Under the pieces are notes generated by a model that was not told the DNA's origin, searched no databases, and saw only the letters and a program-made list of their open reading frames with translations. A DNA stretch of 64,000 bases from Paludisphaera rhizosphaerae (GTDB lineage Bacteria > Planctomycetota > Planctomycetia > Isosphaerales > Isosphaeraceae), in NCBI RefSeq assembly GCF_011065895.1, contig NZ_JAALCR010000010.1:243921-307920 (forward strand), written 5' to 3'. Numbering within the stretch: position 1 is the first letter of the stretch; each line of letters starts with the position of its first letter. Positions 58,344 to 64,000 of the stretch are shown one piece after another. Made by a program: the position numbers and the translations under genes.

Positions 58344-60881
58344 ATGAGCAGCACGCCCGAGGGGCCGCAGGGGCTGGCGTCGATCGTCGTCCCTTGCTTC
58401 AATCAGCTCGCCTACACCCGGACCTGCCTGGCCGCGCTGGCGCGGCGGACGCGCGGGCCCTGGGAGCTGATCGTCGTCGACGACGGCTCGACCGACGGCA
58501 CGGGCCGCTACCTCGAGGGCTTCCGCGACGCCGCGCCCTTCCCCGTGACGGTGCTCTCCGAGCCCGTCAACTGCGGGTTCCCGGCCGCCTGCAACCGCGG
58601 CCTGGCCGCCGCCCGCGGCGACTACCTGGTCCTGCTCAACAACGACGCCGTCGTCGCCGACGACTGGCTCGACCAGCTCGTCGCCCTGGCCGAATCGAGC
58701 CCGAGGATCGGGGCGGTCGGCCCCATGTCGAACTTCGCATCGCCGCCCCAGCTCGTCGCCGACGTCCCCTACGGCGACGACCTCGAGGCCATGCGGCGCT
58801 ACGCCGAGGACCGTCGCCGCACGCGCCGCGGCCGCTGGTTCACGGCCCCCAAGCTGTCGGGCTTCTGCGTGCTGGTCAAGCGCCGCGCCTTCGAGGCCGT
58901 CGGCCCGCTCGACGAGCGGTTCGGCCCCGGCCTCTTCGACGACGACGACTGGTCGCTGCGGATCCGCAAGGCCGGCTTCGACCTGGCCGTGGCCGACGAC
59001 CTCTTCGTCCACCACTTCGGCGGCCGGACGTTCCTGGGCGCGGGGATCGACTCCGAGCGGCTGCTCGCCGAGAACCTCGCCAAGTTCCGGGCCAAGTGGG
59101 GCGACGCCGCCCCCGTCGGCAGGACGGTACAACTGCCGCTCGGCTCTCCCGCCGCGGCCTCGCGACACGTCCCCAAGGTCTTCGGCATCGGTCTGCCGCG
59201 GACCGGGACCACGTCCGTCTCGGCGGCTCTGCTCGAGCTGGGCCTCCGCACGGCCCACGCCGTCTTCGACGACGTGGCCTACGACCGCGGCGACGCCTTC
59301 CTCGACACCCCGGTCTACGTCGACTACCCGACGCTGGACCGCCGCTTCCCGGGCTCGAAGTTCGTCCTGACCTGGCGCGAGCCCCGGGCCTGGTTCCGCT
59401 CGTTCGCGACGGCCCTCGGCCCCCATTTGCAACGCCTGCGGGCCGGGGGCGAGCCCGACTCCCCGTCGGCCGCGATCGACCGCCGCTGCTACGCCGCCGC
59501 CTTCGGCGACGAGCCGCTCGAGGAGGAGGCCTTCGTCCGCCGCTACCAGGAGCATCGGGCCCGGGCCGAGGCCCACTTCCGCGGCCGCCCCGGCGACCTG
59601 CTCGTCCTCGACCTGGACGCGTCCCCCGACCCCTGGGGCGAGCTCTGCGGCTTCCTGGGCCGGCCCCGGCCAGCGACGCCGTTCCCGCGCCTGAACGCCG
59701 GGGCCGTCGACCAGTGGATGCCGCTCCGCCACCCCAACAAGCTGGCCTCCGCCCCGCCGGCCGGGGCCGGCGCCAGGGTCAGCCTGACGATGATCGTCCG
59801 CGACGAGGAGGCGAACCTCCCCGCCTGCCTGGAGTCGGCCCGGGGGCTCTTCGACGAGGTCGTCGTGGTCGACACCGGCTCGACCGACCGCACCGTCGAG
59901 GTCGCCCGCTCGTTCGGGGCCCGGGTCTTCGACTTCGCCTGGGTCGACGACTTCGCCGCGGCCCGCAACGCGGCCCTGGCGCGGGCGACCGGCGACTACG
60001 CCTTCTGGCTCGACGCCGACGACCGGGTCGAGCCGCCCCACCGCGAGCGGCTCGAGCGGCTGTTCCGAAGCCTGCGGCCCGACGGCCCCGCCTACGTGGT
60101 CCGCTGCGCTTGTGACCCCGACCCCGACGGCGGCGGGGCGACGGTGGTCGACCACGTCCGGCTCTTCCCGATCCGCGAGGACGTCCGCTGGACCTACCGC
60201 GTCCATGAGCAGATCCTGCCGGCCCTCCGCCGCGCCGGCGTCGACGTCCGCTGGACCGACGCCGTCGTCCGCCACGTCGGCTACAACGACCCGGCCGTGC
60301 GGCGGCGCAAGCTCGACCGCGACCGCGCCATCCTCGAGTCCGAGGCGGCCGAGCGGCCCGACGACCCCTTCGTGCTGTTCAACCTGGGCCAGCTCGATCT
60401 GGAGGTCGGCGACCCCCGCGGGGCCCTGGGACATCTGCGGGCCAGCCTGGCGGGCTCGACGCCGGCCGACTCGATCACCAGCAAGCTGCACGCCCTGATC
60501 GCCCGGGCCCACCAGGTTCTGGGCGAGCCCGACGCGGCGCTGGCGGCCTGCGCCGCGGGCCTGGCCGACGAGCCCGACGACGTCGAGCTGCTCTTCCGCA
60601 AGGGCGTGCTCCACCGCCTGGGGGGAGACGCCGCGTCCGCCCGGGCCTGCTGGGAGCGGATCCTGACGGTCCGCCGCCCCGAGAAGTTCGCCAGCGTGGA
60701 CGAGAGCCTCTTCGGCTGGGCGACGCACCGCAACCTGGCCGTCCTCGCCGAGGAGCGCGGCGACCTGGCCGAGGCGCGGGGCCGCTGGGAGGCCGTCCGT
60801 GTCGCCCGGCCCGGCGACCCCGAGCCGGCCCAGGCCCTCGAACGCATCGAACGCTTCCTGGCGCGGGGGGCCCCGGCGTGA
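58344..60881 (+). CDS. GT2 glycosyltransferase - sulfotransferase-like - GT2 - TPR fusion
   Basis: 845 residues from ATG 58344; the longer open frame upstream is unsupported. Domain 1 (about 10-240) is a GT2 enzyme: SIVVPCFNQLAYTRTCLAAL, IVVDDGSTDGTGRYL and LVLLNNDAVV. The middle (about 285-475) starts VFGIGLPRTGTTSVSAALLE, the phosphosulfate-loop-like motif of sulfotransferases, with WREPRAWFRSF. Domain 3 (about 480-720) is a second GT2 unit, LTMIVRDEEANLPACLESA and VVVDTGSTDRTVEVA. TPR repeats fill the C-terminus. It may build and modify an envelope or extracellular glycan. The next gene overlaps by GTGA. Confidence 0.85.
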   Translation: MSSTPEGPQGLASIVVPCFNQLAYTRTCLAALARRTRGPWELIVVDDGSTDGTGRYLEGFRDAAPFPVTVLSEPVNCGFPAACNRGLAAARGDYLVLLNNDAVVADDWLDQLVALAESSPRIGAVGPMSNFASPPQLVADVPYGDDLEAMRRYAEDRRRTRRGRWFTAPKLSGFCVLVKRRAFEAVGPLDERFGPGLFDDDDWSLRIRKAGFDLAVADDLFVHHFGGRTFLGAGIDSERLLAENLAKFRAKWGDAAPVGRTVQLPLGSPAAASRHVPKVFGIGLPRTGTTSVSAALLELGLRTAHAVFDDVAYDRGDAFLDTPVYVDYPTLDRRFPGSKFVLTWREPRAWFRSFATALGPHLQRLRAGGEPDSPSAAIDRRCYAAAFGDEPLEEEAFVRRYQEHRARAEAHFRGRPGDLLVLDLDASPDPWGELCGFLGRPRPATPFPRLNAGAVDQWMPLRHPNKLASAPPAGAGARVSLTMIVRDEEANLPACLESARGLFDEVVVVDTGSTDRTVEVARSFGARVFDFAWVDDFAAARNAALARATGDYAFWLDADDRVEPPHRERLERLFRSLRPDGPAYVVRCACDPDPDGGGATVVDHVRLFPIREDVRWTYRVHEQILPALRRAGVDVRWTDAVVRHVGYNDPAVRRRKLDRDRAILESEAAERPDDPFVLFNLGQLDLEVGDPRGALGHLRASLAGSTPADSITSKLHALIARAHQVLGEPDAALAACAAGLADEPDDVELLFRKGVLHRLGGDAASARACWERILTVRRPEKFASVDESLFGWATHRNLAVLAEERGDLAEARGRWEAVRVARPGDPEPAQALERIERFLARGAPA

Positions 60882-62077
60882 CGATGCTGCGTCGGCTGCT
60901 GTTCGCCTCGGTCCATGGATACGTCGACCCCTCCAGCGGGGCAGCCTGCGCCACGCGGGACGCCCTCGAGCTGCTGGCCTCGCGCGGGGTCGAGTGCCGC
61001 GTCGCCTCGACGGGGATCCTTTCCTACGACCGCGCTCGCCCGGTCGAACCGCTGCTCGAGGCTGCCGGCGTCGCGTCGGCGTCCGACCCAGGAGCCGGGG
61101 GGCCGCTGGGGATCTGGTCGTTTGACCTCGGCGGCGTCGCCGTCCGGATGGTCCGCACCCGCTCCAGCCGCCTCCAGGACGGCCTCGACGAGGCCGAGGG
61201 CCGGGCGCTGGTCCGCCTGGTCGAGCTCGAGCTGGAACGCTTCCGGCCCCAGGCCCTGCTGACCTACGGCGGGCATCCGGCGAACCTCGCCCTGATGCGG
61301 GCCGCCCGCCGCCGCGGCGTCCCCGTCGCCTTCCACCTCCACAACTTCGCCTACAACGATCGAGCCGACTTCGCCGCCGCCTCGGCCGTGGTCACGCCCT
61401 CGGAATACGCCCGCCGTCGGTACGCCCGGACGCTGGGGATCGAGTCGACGGCGATCCCCTCCACGATCGTCAACGAGCGGCTCCTGGTCTCCGACCGCGA
61501 CCCTCGGAGTATCGTCTTCGCGAACCCTCAGCCGGCCAAGGGGGCGGCCGTGCTCGCTCGGATCGCCGCCGAACTGGACGTCCGCCGGCCCGACATCCCC
61601 TTGCTCGTGTTCGAGGGGAGAGGAGACCCCAAAGACCTCGAGGCGGTCGCCCCCGGCCTCGCGCAGCTGCGCAACCTGCACGCCAGGCCCGGCGTCGCCG
61701 ATCCCCGGGACGTCCACCGCGAGGCCCGAATCGTCCTCATGCCGTCGCTGGTCCGCGAGACCTTCGGCCGGGTCGCCGCCGAGGCCCTGGTCAACGGGAT
61801 CCCCGTGCTGGCGAGCGATCGCGGGGCCCTGCCCGAGACGCTGGGCGACGCCGGCTTCGTCTTCACGCTCCCCGCTGAATGCCGGCCCGATGGCGGCCGG
61901 CCGCCTACGGTCCGCGACGTCGCCCCCTGGGTCGCCGCGATCGAGAAGATCTGGGACGACCCCGCGTTCGAAGGTCGCCACCGGGCGCTCGCCATCCGCG
62001 AGGCCGCGCGATGGACGCCCGACGTCGTCGCCGCTCGCTGGCTGGACTTCTTCGGGGCGGTCGCCCTCGGAGGCTGA
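60878..62077 (+). CDS. GT4-type glycosyltransferase
   Basis: 399 residues from GTG 60878 (GTGA overlap) or ATG 60884. The N-terminal domain has FASVHGYVDPSSGAACATRD, a donor/acceptor pocket region, and LLTYGGHPANLALMRAARR. The C-terminal domain has PSTIVNERLLVSD, VFANPQPAKGAAVLARIA and the GT4 motif PSLVRETFGRVAAEALVNGIPVLASDRGALPE (split, E-x7-E pattern, about 288-318). Retaining GT-B glycosyltransferase, substrate unknown. Translationally coupled to the multidomain glycosyltransferase, so they likely act on the same glycan. Confidence 0.88.
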   Translation: MTMLRRLLFASVHGYVDPSSGAACATRDALELLASRGVECRVASTGILSYDRARPVEPLLEAAGVASASDPGAGGPLGIWSFDLGGVAVRMVRTRSSRLQDGLDEAEGRALVRLVELELERFRPQALLTYGGHPANLALMRAARRRGVPVAFHLHNFAYNDRADFAAASAVVTPSEYARRRYARTLGIESTAIPSTIVNERLLVSDRDPRSIVFANPQPAKGAAVLARIAAELDVRRPDIPLLVFEGRGDPKDLEAVAPGLAQLRNLHARPGVADPRDVHREARIVLMPSLVRETFGRVAAEALVNGIPVLASDRGALPETLGDAGFVFTLPAECRPDGGRPPTVRDVAPWVAAIEKIWDDPAFEGRHRALAIREAARWTPDVVAARWLDFFGAVALGG

Positions 62078-62289
62078 TGGATTCGTGTCGGCGGCGCCCG
62101 AGTGTCGGCCGCCGTTCGGCGTGCATCCCAGGCATGCGAGGAAGCTGGTTGGGTCGATGGAACCTCGGACAGCTCGTTCGCGGAGGAACCTGAACGACGA
62201 CATCCGATACATGTAATACTGTGCACCTAATGTCTTCCGTGGGTCCGCCGTAGAACCTGGCTGTGAAGAGCCACATACAGGGATTCGCC

Positions 62290-62486
62290 ATGATCGACGA
62301 GACGCTCGACGTCGCCTCTGTGGGCCTGGTCGAAGCGCGAGCCCGGATCGAGACCGCCCGTGCGGCTCATTCCGAGGCAGGTCGTCAAATTCCGAAGCGG
62401 TCTGGGCGGCCTTTCAGCGGTTGGACCTGATCGACGCAAAGCTGAAGCGGGTCGCGGTGATTGCGGGCGTGGGCGTGACGGCATGA
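62290..62486 (+). pseudogene. Small broken gene (frameshifted)
   Basis: MIDETLDVASVGLVEARARI begins at ATG 62290 and reads about 34 codons. Coding then continues in another frame as SEAVWAAFQRLDLIDAKLKR to a stop at 62484-62486. The shift lies near 62390. Restored, it would be a helical protein of about 65 residues. Function unknown. Confidence 0.45.
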
Positions 62487-62523
62487 AGACCGGCCCGAGC
62501 CCCGCGACGCTCGAACCTCATCG

Positions 62524-63636
62524 TCATCCGAAGACGTCGGTACGCGCGACCATGTCGGGCAGGTGCATCGACGGCGCGAACGTCGCGTCCTGATAGAGCG
62601 CCTCGAGCTTGCTGACATCCAGGGAGGTGGGATTCGTGACGGCGATGGTACTTCCTCCACCCTCCGCCCAGACGCTTTCCCAGAGCGAGGCGAGCGTCAG
62701 GCAACCGTCCGCAATCACCGCGACCGTATCGTCCCTCAGGTCCGCCCAAATGTCCGCCACCCTGTGGCTGTTATTCACGTAGGTTTCGAGAATCGTCGTC
62801 GGAAACAGGGGAGCCGCCTCCCGGCGCCTCAATGTTGCCGTCTCGTCCGCCGCCTTCGATCCACCGGACGCGATGATCGACGCTTTCCGAGTTCCTAGCT
62901 TGGTCTTCACCGCCGCGAACAGGTCGGAGCGAAATCGGCCGATCCGTGTGGGCTCATCGGTCGAATGAACGCCGGAGTGCGAGGGATCGGACCGGTCGCC
63001 GTCGCGGCGTCGTGAGGCGTGCGGAGGCTGGCGGATGTCGTAGAAATCGTTCCACATCCTGGGGACGATCGCGTCCAAATCAGTCGAGGGTGAGAACAGC
63101 TTCTCGCCGGCGAACGTCCCCGCCTCAGGCTCGTCCATGTCGGCGAAATGGTTCGAGTTTTCCTCGCCTCGCTTGAAGCGGCCCTGCTTCGACATCGTGC
63201 CCGGTACGTCGGCCAGTGGGAAGAAGCCGTTCGCGGGCGGGTTGATATTGTTCGAGAGGATCGCGAACTCGTCGAAGGAGAGGCGTGCGATTCGTCTCTA
63301 TCAACTTGTCGAACTTCGAGTCGTTCGCGAGGGAGCGAACGATCCCTCCGATCGGAGGTCGTCCCGTCTTCCCCCAGCATCCCGGCAGGCCGGCGTTCGA
63401 TCCGCGCAGGACGTCGAGGACGCGGCGCACCGTGCCCAGGCGCGTGGCAAGCGCAGAATGGAAATGCCGGCCGTCGCCTCGATCGGCTCACACCTGGCCG
63501 GCCCACTGGACGGCGATGGGCCGGTATGGCGGAGCGGGCTTCTCCTCCTCGGCCCCCTTGATCTGCTCCTGGGTCCGCTCCTGCAGCGACTCGTCCTCGT
63601 CGTCGACTTGGATGACGCCCCGCCAGCCCTCGCTTC
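62524..63636 (-). pseudogene. Decayed gene resembling S1/P1-nuclease or zinc phospholipase-C-like proteins
   Basis: The minus strand carries protein-like pieces in two frames: GWRGVIQVDDEDESLQERTQ to WAGQV then TGA (63488-63490); the same frame continuing LATRLGTVRRVLDVLRG and IGGIVRSLANDSKFDKLIET; and, after a frameshift near 63285, FDEFAILSNNINPPANGFFP and NSNHFADMDEP to the stop at 62524. HFADMDEP and DPSHSGVHST recall zinc-site regions of S1/P1-nuclease-like hydrolases. The stop and the frameshift indicate a pseudogene. Confidence 0.5.
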
Positions 63637-63825
63637 ATATCACTCCAGAGAGTCGGATGGCAGCTCGCAACGATCGGAGCCACGATATCGCAATTCTTTT
63701 TATTGTGAGGTTACATGGATATGCTAGTATGATATCTAGACTTAGTGATAATGCGGAGTTAGAATGAGGTCGGCGACTCGTCGTCGGGTCGCGGTCTGAT
63801 CGGGCGCAGGGACGGGAGGGTCGCC

Positions 63826-64000
63826 GATGCTGCCGATCGAGGCTCGCCGGGCCGAGGCGTCGGCCGAGCTGGACGCCCGCTGCCTCGCGGCGTGGCTGGA
63901 CCTGCGGAGCTTCACCCTCGCGGCCCGCAAGCTGGGCGTGACGTCCCGTTTCCTCCGAGCGGCCGTCGAACGGGCCCAGGCCGCGGGGCTGGTCGAGGAG
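63826..64000 (+). CDS. Hypothetical protein with HTH-like N-terminus, truncated by window end
   Basis: At least 58 residues, running off the right edge. ATG 63826 follows GGGAGGG. The sequence ARCLAAWLDLRSFTLAARKL and GVTSRFLRAAVERAQAAGLV reads as a helix-turn-helix: a first helix, then a recognition-like helix after LGVTS. Upstream (about 63,650-63,790) is an AT-rich stretch probably holding its promoter. Function cannot be assigned from the visible part. Confidence 0.55.

Overview
The window is high-GC bacterial chromosome from a planctomycete, most likely of the Isosphaeraceae type. The evidence is a DUF1549/DUF1553 gene followed by a DUF1501 gene with the QCHDHPF motif, three large secreted proteins whose N-termini carry a planctomycete LEPR-like motif (LEDRRLPA, LEDRRLMSA, LEVRRMM), several Tat-exported enzymes, DUF899 and SRPBCC genes beside an ArsR regulator, and short G/C-rich repeats scattered between genes. 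The species cannot be named from sequence alone.

Layout. 0-11.3 kb: a beta-helix surface protein, a membrane protein, a Tat-exported sialidase-like protein, rsmH, a DoxX-type protein, the DUF1549/1553 and DUF1501 pair and a VOC protein. 11.3-19.4 kb: a beta-helix protein, a three-gene sugar-catabolism-like group (Gfo/Idh/MocA, DUF993, sugar phosphate isomerase), aat, a PfkB kinase and gltX. Three copies of a hairpin-rich intergenic repeat lie between 9.0 and 17.9 kb. 19.5-28.0 kb: a BlaI-type repressor with two operator-like sites, a BlaR1/M56-like protein with a long carboxypeptidase-regulatory-like tail, an OmpR-type two-component system, small membrane proteins and a Tat-exported PLP aminotransferase. 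28.1-35.4 kb: an ArsR-SRPBCC-DUF899-small membrane protein operon, a nested inverted-repeat element, a UDP-sugar pyrophosphorylase, a TIGR03118-type surface protein and a PhnP-like metallo-hydrolase.

35.5 kb to about 46 kb looks like an integrated mobile element. It starts at a tRNA-Arg(CCG) gene followed by a tyrosine recombinase, small DNA-binding-like proteins, and a primase-polymerase/DUF3987 replication protein. Four 11-bp tandem repeats lie upstream of the replication genes. An origin-like region with a 34-bp perfect inverted repeat around an AT-rich core follows them. The cargo, on the opposite strand, is a three-gene operon: a DUF4297-like nuclease/effector, a winged-helix-like middle component and an SMC-like ATPase. 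This matches the architecture of ABC-three-component (ABC-3C) conflict systems. The ATPase reading frame is interrupted by a single in-frame TGA, so the system is either recently inactivated, read through, or affected by a base error. No right attachment site was found.

46.7-64 kb: a TPR protein with a Cys-rich tail, a low-GC TPR-like gene of unknown function, a 2738-residue RHS/YD-repeat surface protein whose C-terminal tip is also lower in GC, a glycosyltransferase-sulfotransferase-glycosyltransferase-TPR fusion overlapping a GT4 gene, then a zone of broken genes and a truncated gene at the right edge. Many neighbouring genes overlap by 4 nt (ATGA or GTGA), indicating translationally coupled operons. 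Long ORFs antisense to most genes are a by-product of the high GC content and were not annotated.
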